From Eulemur rufifrons (lineage: Eukaryota > Chordata > Mammalia > Primates > Lemuridae): DNA of 64,000 nt. Location of the stretch: positions 70,437,001 through 70,501,000 of the forward strand of contig NC_090999.1 of assembly GCF_041146395.1 (NCBI RefSeq), given 5' to 3'. The notes beneath the pieces are model-generated. The model did not search any database, was not told the origin of the DNA, and saw nothing but the letters and a program-made list of their open reading frames with translations. How positions within the stretch are numbered: position 1 is the stretch's first letter; each line of letters starts with the position of its first letter. Both the position numbers and the translations under genes were made by a program. This document shows, piece by piece, positions 1 to 11,400 of this stretch.

Positions 1-409
1 TGCTAGGACTAGTGACATAAAAACCTCTATTTTTGCTATAATTGGATGTAACGTGGAGCTGTGAGGGGCCTTCACATGGAAAAGAAATTTCCTGAGAATG
101 AAGCCACCCAAGAGCAGGTTATAGAAAGAGACCTTACCTGGAGGATAACGTTGGAAATCCATGGATCTTAGATTCAGCTATTCCTGAAACTATTGATAAA
201 ACTAACCTGCCTAGGACAAATAAATTCTGTCCCCGTCCTCATTCTTTTTTTCCTTTTAAGCTAGTTTATGTTGGGTTTCTATAATGTAGAATTGAAAGAT
301 AGGATCACATCTTCAATTTGTTTATGAACTCTAAGGGGTCAAAGGTCTGATCTTTTTAACTTTACATCTCTTCACATGGTACCTGGTAAGACAGAGGGTC
401 CTCGAGGTG
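1..409. other. Unassigned single-copy-looking sequence
   Basis: I see no recognisable repeat, exon or RNA gene here. Composition is ordinary AT-rich primate intergenic DNA. Confidence 0.5.
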
Positions 410-765
410 TGATCATTGATTCATTCAATCTCACTTTCCCTGAGCACCTACAATGAGCTGAGCTAAGCACTGGAACCACAAGGAATAATTAGACATAGTC
501 CCCGCCCTCGAAGAGTTCTGAATTTAGTATAAGGAGAAGGTGTGAAAATGAACACTTTATAATATAACTTGGGCTATAATAGAAATTTTAGCAAATTTTT
601 GTGGGATTCCAGAGGATTGGAGGTTTGGGGAGATAGGATGTGGGAAGGCTCCTCAGAGGAGGTGACACTTGAGTCTAGTTCTTAAAGAACAAATAGAAGT
701 TCCTAGGCAGAGAAGTGGTCATGGGGAAAAGGTGTCCCAGGGATGAGGTATTCCAGGTATAGAGA
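410..765 (-). repeat. L2 LINE 3' portion, antisense
   Basis: Read on the minus strand this matches the L2 3' region: the 'gagcacctac...' block near 440, the 'tagtccccgccctcgaagagtt' block near 497 and the 'aggctcctcagaggaggtgaca' block near 645 fall in the usual L2 order. It is well diverged, as expected for an element older than the placental radiation. No coding capacity remains. Confidence 0.7.
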
Positions 766-937
766 ACAAGATTATATATTAATAATTATAAAATTAATAA
801 TACCACCATCTCCTGTTCTTCCTGTGGCCTCTTCACAAGCTCTTTCCTCTTCCTTTTCGTCTGCCTCATCTATCAGTGGAACCATCATAGTGGTTAAGAG
901 CACAAGCTCTGAGCTCTGAAAGATTTTGGTTCTGCCA

Positions 938-1230
938 GACAGAGTGCCTCATGCCTATAGTCCCAGTGACTTGGGAGCTGGGGCAGGAGGATCACTTGAG
1001 CCCAGGAGTTTAAGACCAGCCCGAGCAACATGGTGAGACCTCATCTCTACAAAAATAAAAAATTTAGCAGGGCATGGTGGTACATGCCTGTGGTCCCAGC
1101 TACTCAGGAGGCTGAGGAAGGAGAATCACTCGAGCCCCAGAGTTAGAGGATGCAATGAGCTGTGATGATGCCACTGCATTCTATCCTGGGCAACAATAGC
1201 ATGGGACTTTGTATCAAACAAACAAATAAA
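938..1230 (+). mobile_element. Alu SINE, old dimeric (AluJ-like)
   Basis: Two 7SL-derived arms are joined by 'acaaaaataaaaaatttagc' and end in an A-rich tail. Divergence is high and the strepsirrhine middle segment is absent, so this is an early Alu. Imperfect direct repeats of MIR sequence (about 919-937 'aaagattttggttctgcc' and 1229-1247 'aaagatttgattctgcc') flank it as target-site duplications. Confidence 0.85.
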
Positions 1231-1370
1231 AAGATTTGATTCTGCCACTTACTATACACATGACCTTGAGCAAAATCACTTACATTTTACAAATAAGGAC
1301 AATAGTGTATTTGCCTTATAAGATTGTCAAGAACAGTAAACAAAATTACAAATATAAAGAATGTGCCCAG

Positions 1371-1744
<374 letters not shown>

Positions 1745-1779
1745 TCAAAAAAAATTAAATTAACACTGAAAATTCATAT

Positions 1780-2465
1780 TTACTTCTGTGTTTCCTCCTT
1801 TGGTGATTATCTAGGAGAAGCATTTAGACTGATTATGGTGGGTCTCTCTGTCTTGTGTCTCCCCTCCAACATCTCACCTGGACTCTTTAAATAGCTTTAA
1901 TTACTTTCTATGTTTTTATTCATTCTCTGTACAGCTGCCAGGGTGATTCCTCTAAAAAACATATGTCTTACCCCTAAAACCCCCAAGCTCATCACAGACT
2001 TAGAGATCAAGCCCAAAATCCTGAATGTGGCAGATATTTGCCATCTCTGATACCCATCATCCTCTTTGAAGTCATCTATCAAACCTCTAACATCCACGCT
2101 CAAACCCTGTTCCAACCACACTGAACCATTTTAGTCCTCCAAATGTACCATGCTTTCTTTCTTGTAATATTGTCCATGTGCTTTTTGCTATTTTTTATTC
2201 CCCTCATCTTTACTTGAATACTTGCTACACATTCTTCAAAACCCCAAACAAGTAACATTTTATTCAAGGGCCAAACAATCCATTCAATGGCCCTTTCAGG
2301 AGGCTCCTGAGCTCCCACAGTACCCCACGCTTTCATTTCTCAGAGCATTTCTCATCCTGAATTTAAATGTACTATTTATTTCACTATCTCCTTTCAATAT
2401 CTAATATGTGCCTGGCATACATAAAGTTCACAATAAATATTTATCCAATGAATGACTAAATAAAT
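1780..2465 (+). repeat. L2 LINE 3' portion, sense
   Basis: Sense-strand L2 blocks appear in order: the 'cagctgccagggtgattcct' block near 1933, a 'gagatcaagcccaaaatcct' block near 2001, the 'ccaaccacactgaacca' block near 2112, and the 3' end 'tgcctggcatacat...aataaatatttatccaatgaatga' near 2408-2452. No usable frame remains. Confidence 0.75.
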
Positions 2466-3389
2466 AAGATCAATATGAACATAATTGCTACTTGATTCAA
2501 ATCCTATTCTTCAATCCTGATAACCTGAATATTCTAAAGAACCTTCATTCTGACAATAATCTGCAATATTCCCTTCAAAATAAAGAACTTTCAGTAGAGT
2601 GAAAAGATGTTCTTGGGTCAAATACAATCTAGAAGCTTATAAAGAGAAAATATTCTAAAAGTAGATTAAATGATCAAGGAGGAAAATGAGTAATATAGTT
2701 ATCAAAGGACAAAGTTCACAGTTCTTTGTCTTTACAACACTTTAGATATAATAGTTCCCTATTTTATATTCCTCATAGAAATCTGACATTTGATATTTTT
2801 ATGTACTCTTAAAGTTTTGAATCAGTCAGAGATTGTGTTTCTATTGCCATCAACATAACGTGACTGGATAACATGATGGAAAAGGGAATTTATTACAAAG
2901 TTGTCAGGACATTCAGCATCACTGGGGATAACCGAAGATCCAAACTGAGTAAAAGGACCAAAGCAGGAATGCTTCAAAAGTCAGGGATGCTGGTGCTGCT
3001 GAACATTCTCATGCAGGCCACCAACACTGGAACATATGAACTTCCATTACTTTTTTTCTTTTCTCTGCCCTCTAATCATGCGCAGGGCATCTGGAGATGT
3101 ACTCTCACTAAGATTTTGACAATGGAGAAAGCATAAGTCTCTAAAAAGAAATCAAATGTCATTACCAATAGAATAGAGACTGAATGCTAAGGTAAGGATA
3201 CAAAGCCACTATGCGAAACAGCAAATGTCTCCTGCAATTTGATTTAATAATTTTTTAAAACTTAGGAAATGAAAAAAAAGTACATATGCTAAATGTAATG
3301 ATAATGGTAATGATAAATTTAGAGATTTTAAAATGTAAACCATAGATATAAAATATGTATGATAAGGGAGTAAAAGGTAATAATGTTTT
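2466..3389. other. Unassigned sequence
   Basis: No convincing gene or named repeat. A segment near 2870-3140 (with 'tcagggatgctggtgctgctga') looks as if it could be an old interspersed repeat, but I cannot name it. Open frames here are short and lack coding character. Confidence 0.4.
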
Positions 3390-3985
3390 AGTTTATTTTT
3401 AATTGACAAATAAAAATCATACATATTTATTCATGCAACATGATGGTGTGACATATGTATATATTGTAGAATGACTAAATCTAACTAATTATTAATAACA
3501 AATCTATTACCTCACATTTCCTTCTTTTGTGGTGAGAACATTTAAAATCTACTCTCTTAGCAATTTTCAAAGGGCTTAATTTTATTTTATTTTATTTTTT
3601 TTTTTTTTTTTTCTTTTTTTTTTTGTTGAGACAGAGTCTCACTTTGTTGCCCAGGCTAGAGTGAGTGCCGTGGCGTCAGCTTAGCTCACAGCAACCTCAA
3701 ACTCCTGGGCTCAAGCGATCCTACTGCCTCAGCCTCCCGAGTAGCTGGGACTACAGGCATGCGCCACTATGCCCGGCTAATTTTTTTTCTGTATAGATTT
3801 TTAGGTGTCCATATAATGTCTTTCTATTTTTTTAGTAGAGACGGGGTCTCGCTCAGGCTGGTCTCGAACTCCTGACCTTGAGCAATCCACCCGCCTCGGC
3901 CTCCCAGAGTGCTAGGATTACAGGCGTGAGCCACCGCGCCCGGCCAGGGCTTAATTTTAAAGTGTGTTTTAGGTCATAAAATTCT
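3390..3985 (+). mobile_element. L1 3' UTR fragment, split by an Alu
   Basis: Bases 3390-3584 match the 3' untranslated region of an older primate L1 ('aattgacaaataaaaatcatacatatttat' type opening, then 'gtggtgagaacatttaaaatctactctcttagca'). The element resumes after the Alu at 3946. Only non-coding 3' sequence is present. Confidence 0.7.
3585..3945 (-). mobile_element. Alu SINE, lemur-type, antisense
   Basis: A full dimeric Alu in reverse: poly-T at the left, 'gagacagagtctcact' near 3630, and the ggccgggcgcggtgg complement at the right end. It carries the lemur middle segment in complement ('tgtccatataatgtctttctat'). A perfect 14-base target duplication agggcttaatttta lies at 3571-3584 and 3946-3959. 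Confidence 0.93.
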
Positions 3986-4161
3986 GTAGTCCACATATGT
4001 TACTATAATAAAACTAAAAGTAAAAATATCTTTTAATTATTTAAATTTATTATTTAGTGACTCATTTGTAACATAAAATGGTTTAACTTTTTAAAGTATT
4101 TTTTCATTGATTGAAATATTTTTACTATTTTCTTTTCTTTTTCCTCTCTCTCACTTTATAG

Positions 4162-4220
4162 GAACCAGCATCAGTGAAGGAACACCACTAATCCAAGAAG
4201 AAACTCAATGGAATAAATAG
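4162..4220 (+). CDS. Candidate 3' terminal coding exon (unidentified gene)
   Basis: A pyrimidine-rich tract at about 4128-4158 ends in TATAG. After the AG at 4160-4161 an open segment of two phase bases plus 18 codons reads TSISEGTPLIQEETQWNK and stops at TAG 4218-4220. A canonical AATAAA follows about 195 bases later with a T/GT-rich stretch downstream. This is the arrangement of a last exon. I do not recognise the peptide and found no upstream exon in the window, so the rest of the gene would lie before base 1 or in exons too small to see. It may also be chance: the frame is short and the other two frames stop within it. Nothing else nearby suggests a promoter. Confidence 0.28.
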
Positions 4221-4414
4221 ATTTGATACACCAAAGAAATATCATTAAAGGAACTATTCAGAAAAAAATTAATCAATAAACTAAGATGCACTTATTGTGT
4301 TGTTCTTATTGTGATGCGCATACTGAACATGTTTTTTATTGCTGTTTCATATAGCTTGCAGAATATAATTACAGAATTATAGGCTGTCTACTCAGAATGG
4401 ATATCTAATCTCAA

Positions 4415-4420
4415 AATAAA
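4415..4420 (+). promoter_or_regulatory. Polyadenylation signal AATAAA with downstream T-rich element
   Basis: AATAAA is followed after about 20 bases by a cleavage-like CA and then 'ttttttctttctttggt' at about 4444-4460. Spacing and order fit a vertebrate poly(A) site. It gains weight only from the exon-like segment upstream. Confidence 0.35.
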
Positions 4421-4440
4421 GAGATCACACACAGATTGTC

Positions 4441-5665
4441 GCATTTTTTCTTTCTTTGGTCCCCTTTAATATCAATTACAATGGCTACTGCTTTGACACA
4501 ATTTTAGCACAATGATTATAAGATTATACCTGGTTATGTATCATCCATGGAAGGAAAATTCAATATTTCTCAGCTCTATTATACTAGCCTTTTCCCATCT
4601 GCCTTCAACATTTATAGCCTTCTAAGGAAAGTAGGCATCAAGTGATAAGGTCCTGTCACTGCAGACTACAATAAAATATATACACATATTTTCATGTATC
4701 AGCTCTTCAGCTATTAGGTACATTTAGGACTCTTGGTTATAAACAAACTTACATGAACTTAAGCCACAAGTCAATCATTTAATGCAACAGCAGATTGAGT
4801 GTGACTTGACATTTTGCCATGAAATTGGTGCCTGGGACCCTAAATGAAAATTAAAGGCTTTATATCTTCCCCATTCTAATCGGATCACTCCAACTGTTAG
4901 TGAATGTTACAGGCCAGGTTCTCCGGAAAGGAGCCTCCTCCAGACAGTTTATAGTACAAGACGTTTATAAGGAAGCACCTTTAGGATTAACACATGTGGC
5001 TGGGGAGGGAAGAAAGCAGAATTGCACAGAGGAAGAGGTCAACTGCAGTGCAGATCTGACAGCCTCACCAGACCCCAGGACTCACCCAGAACTAAAATGA
5101 CCCTTCGGAGTTGTCCTACTTTGTGACAAAACAAATGGACCTTTACATCTCTGCCTCCATCAGTCACTGGATTTGAACTGACCCTGAAGGACACGCCTTT
5201 AGCTGACACAGCTGTGCAGTGGAGACAACCACTCAACAAGCTGACAGCTGAAGACTACTTGTTGCAGCAGCTGAGGCAACAAGTTCTTTCTTCAGGGATA
5301 CCTGGGTGGCTCACATTCCTATTCATATAGACTCCTTATCGCCACTGAGATCCACTTCTGCATGTATGTTCAGGGAACAGCCTCTTCAGGAATCTAGTAA
5401 GCCTCACTTCCTGGGAGAAATGTAAAAGAGGAGGGTTAGTAGACAGAGACTGCTGCTCGGTCTATCGCTAACAGTGATTTTCACATTCCTCCACTACCAA
5501 AGCTGTGTTCCCCTGCTTTTCGGCTACAACTTCTGCTGGTCTCAGGGAACTATTTGGTGGCATGATCCCAACTCTGAGACCAGAGGAAACTGGGGCCGAG
5601 TCCACATGCTGTTCATAGCCTGGAATTGTAACTATTCATTCACAGTAAAAACTGGGCAACAGGAA
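4441..5665. other. Unassigned sequence, partly repeat-like
   Basis: 4441-4890 shows nothing I recognise. 4900-5400 is more GC-rich and reads like a diverged interspersed element (for example around 'ccaggttctccggaaaggag' and 'gctgacacagctgtgcagtgg'), but I cannot give a family. No coding frame of note. Confidence 0.35.
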
Positions 5666-5889
5666 TGTATTAGTCTGCTTGGGCTGTGTCTCTGTGCTGC
5701 TGTAATGGAATACCTGAGACAGGGTAATTCACAAAGAACAGAAATGTACTCACTCATGACTCTGTAGTCTGGGAAGTCCAAACTCAAGAGGCCCTCGTGA
5801 CCTAATCCCCTCTTAAAGTTCCCACTTCTCAACAATGTTGCTCTGGGGATTGTTTCTAACATATGAACTTTGGGGGACACATTCAAACA
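5666..5889 (-). repeat. MaLR (MST/THE1-type) LTR, antisense, internally deleted
   Basis: The plus strand begins tgtattagtctgc and ends 'gggggacacattcaaaca', the complements of the 3' and 5' LTR ends of ERVL-MaLR elements. At about 224 bases it is much shorter than a full LTR, and the join near 5785 shows the middle is missing. No matching 5-base flank is seen. Confidence 0.7.
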
Positions 5890-6143
5890 TTAGCTGGCTG
5901 CTGTAACAGAATACCACAGACTGGGTGGCTTAAGCAACAGGAACTTATTTTCTCACAGTTGTGAAGGCTAGCAGTCCAAGACCAAGGTCTGGCAGGATTG
6001 GTTTATGATAAGGCTTCTTCTGGCTTTCAGACAGCCACCTTCTCTGTGTTTTCACATGGCCTTTGCTCTGTGCACACACCACAGAGAGAGAGCACTCTGT
6101 TGTATCTTATTCTTCTTGTAAAAACACCAGTTTTATCAGATTA
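5890..6143 (-). repeat. Second MaLR LTR fragment, antisense
   Basis: It opens with 'ggctgctgtaacagaataccacagactgggtggctta', the complement of an MST-type LTR 3' half, and runs to 'ccagttttatcagattagggct'. It stops where sense-oriented MLT1 sequence starts, so its 5' LTR half is missing. Confidence 0.7.
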
Positions 6144-6510
6144 GGGCTCCCTAATTCCTGGAACTTGTAAGTATAATTATTACCTTGTAAAGAAAAGGGG
6201 TCTTTGCAAATATAATTGAATTAAAGATATTAATATTAAATGATTATCCTGGATTATATGGATGGGCCCTAAAAGCAATCACAAGTTTCTTTATAAGAGA
6301 GAAGTGGATTTCATACAGACAGAAGAGGAAAAGGCAATGTGGTCATGGAAGCAGAGACTGGAGTGATGTGGCCACAAGGCAACAATGTCGGTGGCCATAG
6401 AAGCTGGAAGAAGCAAAGAAAAGATTTTTTCTACTGACTCCAGAGGGGGCACAGCCCTGGGATTTGACCCAATCATACTGATTTTAGACTTCTGGCCTCT
6501 AGAAATTAAG
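6144..6510 (+). repeat. MLT1 LTR (ERVL-MaLR), sense
   Basis: MLT1 blocks are in order: 'aattcctggaacttgtaa', 'gtctttgcaaatataattgaattaa', 'attatcctggattat', 'ggaagcagagactggagtgatg', 'agaagctggaagaagcaaag' and 'gacttctggcctctagaa'. The first few dozen and last few dozen bases of a full MLT1 are missing. Confidence 0.8.
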
Positions 6511-6612
6511 GTTAGTGATAGTATCCCACTCAAAGGGTACTTGTGAGGATCAAATGAGATAGTGCTTAAATGTTTATTTCTGGGTGGCATGGCATTCAGT
6601 AAATGCTTACTT
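6511..6612 (+). repeat. MIR SINE fragment, sense
   Basis: The block 'ttgtgaggatcaaatgagatagtgcttaaatg' followed by 'cagtaaatgcttact' matches the 3' third of MIR. The 5' part is absent. Confidence 0.5.
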
Positions 6613-8457
6613 ACCAGAGGAGGTGAACTTCCAGAATGGCAGGGTGAGCAGCTCTGTGGACATGTTCCCCAGCAAAGCAATCATAATTGGTTAAAATTAT
6701 GTAAAAACAACTGTTTAAAGTCTAGCAATTTTCCTGAGGGCATACTATAAAAGAAGAAACATTTCTCTAAGAAAATCTACTGAATGCTGGCAAGAACTCT
6801 AAGAATCTGTGGCACTTGAGTAACATTAGCCTCCAACTCCCCTACTTCAGCTCCGTGCAACAGAAGCTCAGTTCAAGGTGGATGTGGCCAAGAAGGTGGG
6901 GCTCTTGCTCCCCTCAGTTCCCAGTCAAGGAATATAATATCTCACAGGAATAGACAGGCCATAAACATCTCTTGCCACCTCAGCTCCAAGTTGCAGAGGA
7001 GCTGCATTGGGCATGCACACAGCCCTGGTGATTATAGCCTGCAGGTCAGGGAGCCCTTCCTTCACCCAGGCCCCACTCATACAGCAGAAAGTCTACTTCA
7101 GGAATGGCAGGTGTCTTAAGTTTGTTTGGGCAGCTATAAGAAAACTACCGTAGACTGGGTGGCTAATAAAATAAACATTTATGCCTTGTGGTTCTGAAGG
7201 CTGAGATATGTCCTCACATGGCAGAAAGAGTTGAGAGAGCTCTCTAGGGTGCCATTTATAAGGCATTAGTCCCATTCATGGGGGCTCTATACTCATGACC
7301 TAATCATTTCCCAAAGGCACCACTTCCTAATACCATCACATTGGGGGTTAAAATTTCAACATATGATTTGGTGAGAACTGGGGTACATAAACATATGGTT
7401 CATGACAGCAGGATAAAAATACTGGGGCCCCAAATGCCCTCATACCAGCTCTCTCATAAAGTGGAGGTTCTATATGGGAGAGGAAAGGCAAGAACACAGA
7501 GGCTACAGTCCTGCCCAGTACTGTACTCATAAAGCAGTGCTATCCTTCTGTCCCCAGCTCTGGAGAGGTGGCTTAACGATTTTGCTACCTAGAGCAGTGT
7601 AAAGCTCTCCCCACAGGGACTCACTTTATTTGAAACACAGCATGAGAAAGTTCACACCTAAGGTACTTTCAAAAACAATGGAGATTTGTGTGGAAAGCAA
7701 TTAAGAGGAGACTGGTAACTGCATGAAAACAAGTGAAACTACAGAGAGCACATACAGAATCAGGTAAAGAGACACCTAAGAAGAGACCTCCTAAGGTCAT
7801 ACCACACCTCAAAAACACGTAACAACCTTCAAAAACCACCCCAGTCAAGGAACCCAAAAGACTGTGGAGCGATTTATGTCCAGGGTATTGTGAAAAACAT
7901 AGAGCAATGAGCTGTCCTTTAGTGGAGGCTAACATCTGGATATGATACCAGCAAAGGCAGGCAGCTTTTGAGAAAAAAACTAAAGTCAAATAGAACCTTG
8001 TTGAAACCACTGCCATCCGAGGGTGACTGTGTACAGGCCCAAAGCTGCACCTCTGAATACTACCTCAGAGGCTTCAAACTCTGGGGAAATGGACTTCAGT
8101 AAAATGGTCCATTTAAGTCACAAAGCAAATAATAAGCAAACAATAACAAAAACAAGACCTGAAGATGGGTGGATCGGTTTTCAGTGTTTCTACATCCAGT
8201 TTTCAACAAAAAATTATGAGATACGTAACGAAACAGGAATGTGTGGCCAGTACACAGGAAAGACAGCAGGCAAGAGAAATTGCCCATGATAAGGTCCCAG
8301 ATGTCATATTTAACAAAAATTTCAAAATAACCATTATAAATATCTTCAAAAACCTAAAGAAAACCATACTTTAAAAAGCGATGAAAGGTATAATTAATGT
8401 CTCATCAAATAGATATCAATATAGAGATAGAAATTAAACAAAGGAAACAAAAATTCT
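6613..8457 (+). mobile_element. L1 5' UTR and start of ORF1 region
   Basis: The left end ('gaacttccagaatggcag', then 'ggccaagaaggtggggctcttgctcc' near 6886) reads as an L1 5' untranslated region. The right end, 8195-8457 ('aacaaaaaattatgagatacg', 'ccatgataaggtcccagatgt', 'tctcatcaaatagata'), matches the leader and start of ORF1 in older primate L1s. The element is broken at 8457, so ORF1 proper and all of ORF2 are missing. The retained end is therefore the 5' end, the opposite of normal L1 truncation. An MST-type LTR interrupts it at 7112-7407. Stops and frameshifts are frequent. Confidence 0.65.
7112..7407 (-). mobile_element. MST-type MaLR solo LTR, antisense, with intact TSD
   Basis: The plus strand starts tgtcttaag and ends 'atggttcatgaca', complements of the MST LTR ends. 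Inside are 'agactgggtggcta', 'cccattcatgggggctct' and 'cctaataccatcacattgggggtta' in the right order. The flanks are a perfect 5-base duplication gcagg (7107-7111 and 7408-7412), the length expected for this class. It sits inside the L1 5' region. Confidence 0.88.
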
Positions 8458-11400
8458 CATTCTCACATATATGGATATAATATAAATATTATTGACATTA
8501 TAATATAAATATATATAATTATCTCACTTCATAGTATTGTGAGAATTAAACTTTAAAGTGTGTGTTTTATATACATATAAAATTTTAAAGTTTTAGTCAA
8601 CATGAATTAGTTATTAATATTATTGTCTTCGCATTTTCAAAACAGATAATTGGGTAAAAAATTTTATTTGTACCTTTGTGACAGAGTCAAGCTGGTTCCC
8701 ATGGACAAGTGGCAATGTGACATTAATTGGGGATATGACAACAGAAATAATAATATATATATATTTTTATATATTTTTAATTCTAATTCATAAGAAAGGA
8801 AAGTTATGCCCTAGACTTATTAAAAAGTAAACATACACCTGCATATTTCAAACTGTGTGCTCCTAAAATAAGTTAAACATTTCACTATAATGAATCCTCC
8901 TATATTCTGCAACACAGATTCAAGTACCTAAATAATAAATTTTTCATTAAGTAAAGCTAATCATACATTCACTCACTGAGAAAAACAATGAACCTTGGAG
9001 GAATTGTTAAATGACTTAGCTGAAAAAGGACAGGATTTATTGCCCTACAAAAGCTAACTCCTTAGTGGGGATTTACTCAGTCTGTCTGCATCCCACAGGA
9101 AGATAAATACAATCAAAGTGTCTGCCTTTGTGCTCCAATGCCAGTCAATGTCATCCAAAACCTTCTCATTACTGTGTCAAGGCAGAATCCACGGACTTGC
9201 ATCAACCATTATATTGGAGCACTTTAGAGGAGAAAAGGAGGAGGCAGGGTGTGTGGTTATAGAATCATAATTTGTCCCAGCCACTCTGATTGGAAGTCAC
9301 CCATCTCCTGAATCACAGAACAAACATTAATACATTGTGGGATATAGTTCCCAGTTCAGGTAAAGTATTTGCTTAGAGTGGATTTCACTAACTTTAAAAT
9401 CCTCTCAACTACATAAAACAAAGCTTTTTAACTTTTGATTGTATTTAAATTGTCACATTGCCATCTTGTGGCTGCTGTTGGTAGAAGAGGAAACTGATAG
9501 TCACTGTGAGACCCGGAGGCTTGCCCTCGGTGTGATGTCATCTCAACTGAGTGACTGAGTCATGTGATGTTAAAAATGTTCTGTTGCTATAACAGGCAGC
9601 TACAGGATCTGATACAGGCTGATAGAACTTTTATATTACATGGCAGTGTGGTTGCTGGGTAAGAAAAGGCATCTTCTAAATTAAATATAAAATAAATAGA
9701 ATTTAAGTTGAAATCTGAAAAGGCTTTGGTACAAAGCATTATATTTTCTTTAACTCCAACATTTACAGAACAAATGCTTCTAATGGCATAGCAGATTTCT
9801 GGATATCTGATTCAGGTAGTTACGGCTCAAGTTTAAAGTAGGTAGAGACCACTCTTAGCAAAACAAATTTTTCCTGCTTGGCTGATTCCAAGAGCTCCAC
9901 TAAGACCTGCCTCAATGCAAAAATAATTCCCATGCCCACTTTGTTGCCTTAAATTGCCAACCTTATTTTATTTCAAGTTATTATTTCCAAAAAATCTTCA
10001 TCTGAAACATAAATGGCATGTTCGAGTATGGGTGCATATTAACATCTAATTATATTTGCCTGTGGAATCATTAATTCATCAAAATTTGTCAACCTAAGTC
10101 TTGGGGTCTAATAAGAAAAATATGAATTTTGTAAAGTGGAAGTAAGTCGCTTTGCAAGAATTTTCCAGAGCAGGACAATTTTCAAGAAAAAGATAACGTA
10201 GCTGGGAGACAAAGGAAGCAGCTGCTGCTAAATTGTCTGGAGTGGTGGAAGGGGAGGTAGGTAACCGTTCCTGATTGGGAGGAGGAAAGGGAAAACAAAA
10301 TGCAGAGAAGGGCATTTAAAGAAAGTTATAAAATCTAGAAGACTGCACCTTAGTTTGAGACTACTTTGCAATCTATGACCCATAACTATCTCTATGACAC
10401 TCCATGGAAAAGACTGCAAGTGACAGAGGGCAAGAGGCAGTACCCAAGAAGCTGACACTGTGTCCAGAATGAGAAGCCACAGGGCTGAAGAGACTCAAAG
10501 ACGCTTAGCTTATTTTGTAGAGCTCCTTTGTAAGTGAGCTCTCCAAAACACACAGATTAACCACTCCATGCGTACATTTATTTCCAAAACCCTATTCATC
10601 GTGGGAGATTTTTACTGACTAATAACCTCAAGGCAACAAATCGTTTGTGCCCCTCTTCAACCTGCCCCAGCTAGACATCAAACTGTGAAAAAGACCTCAA
10701 CTGTTTATTAGGTTTAAAGTATCGTTTGTCATTTCCTTTAAATCTTTAAAGTTCCATTAATCTTAAAAATGTTATGTTTTCTTGCTATGGGTCTCACATT
10801 GACTCTAGATACATGAATTTTTATAAACAACAGAAATAGGTGTCTCTGTCTCGAACTTAGGAAATGATTTCTACCCCCTGTATTTATTGCCTACTGTTAA
10901 AAGATATGTAGTCAAGACTATGCTTGGGGGAACCTTGCCATAGTTACAGGCGTGGATGCTCACTTTAGAAGTCAGCAGAGCTATCACTCTGCCTCAGATA
11001 ACAGCCTACAATTTGATCACTATAGTAAATGCCTGAACGTGGTCAGCACGTCACTAGAAGCACTTAGGAATGAAATGACAAAACTGACTTGCACTTGAAG
11101 TAGAAGTAAAAAATGAAGTTATTTTAATAGAAATAGGAATTCTACTCATCTCAAATATTGATTCTCAGAAGAACATTTGTGCTTCAGGTAATCCTTATAA
11201 AGACTAGATTATTACAAGATTTCTGGTTTAAGGAAATTAAAAATAATCTGTAGAGAGGCAACATTCTAGGAAGCTGAGACACTAGCTTCAACCTCAATTG
11301 ACATCTTTATTTGAGTGCAGAAATTTGTCAAAGAAATAAACTCTGGAAAGGGAGACCGCTGGGTCTTAGAATATTTACGTTGCAAAATTTACAAAACATC

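Noticed and set aside
4900..5400. GC-richer segment as a gene exon cluster
   Set aside because: Frames on both strands stop frequently and the text looks like a decayed interspersed repeat, though I could not name it.
6291..6680. 129-codon minus-strand frame
   Set aside because: It is antisense to an MLT1 LTR and an adjoining MIR, so not a gene.
7669..8016. 115-codon minus-strand frame
   Set aside because: It is antisense to the L1 5' region.
8458..8610. AT-rich region as a possible origin or matrix attachment site
   Set aside because: Composition alone cannot support either function.
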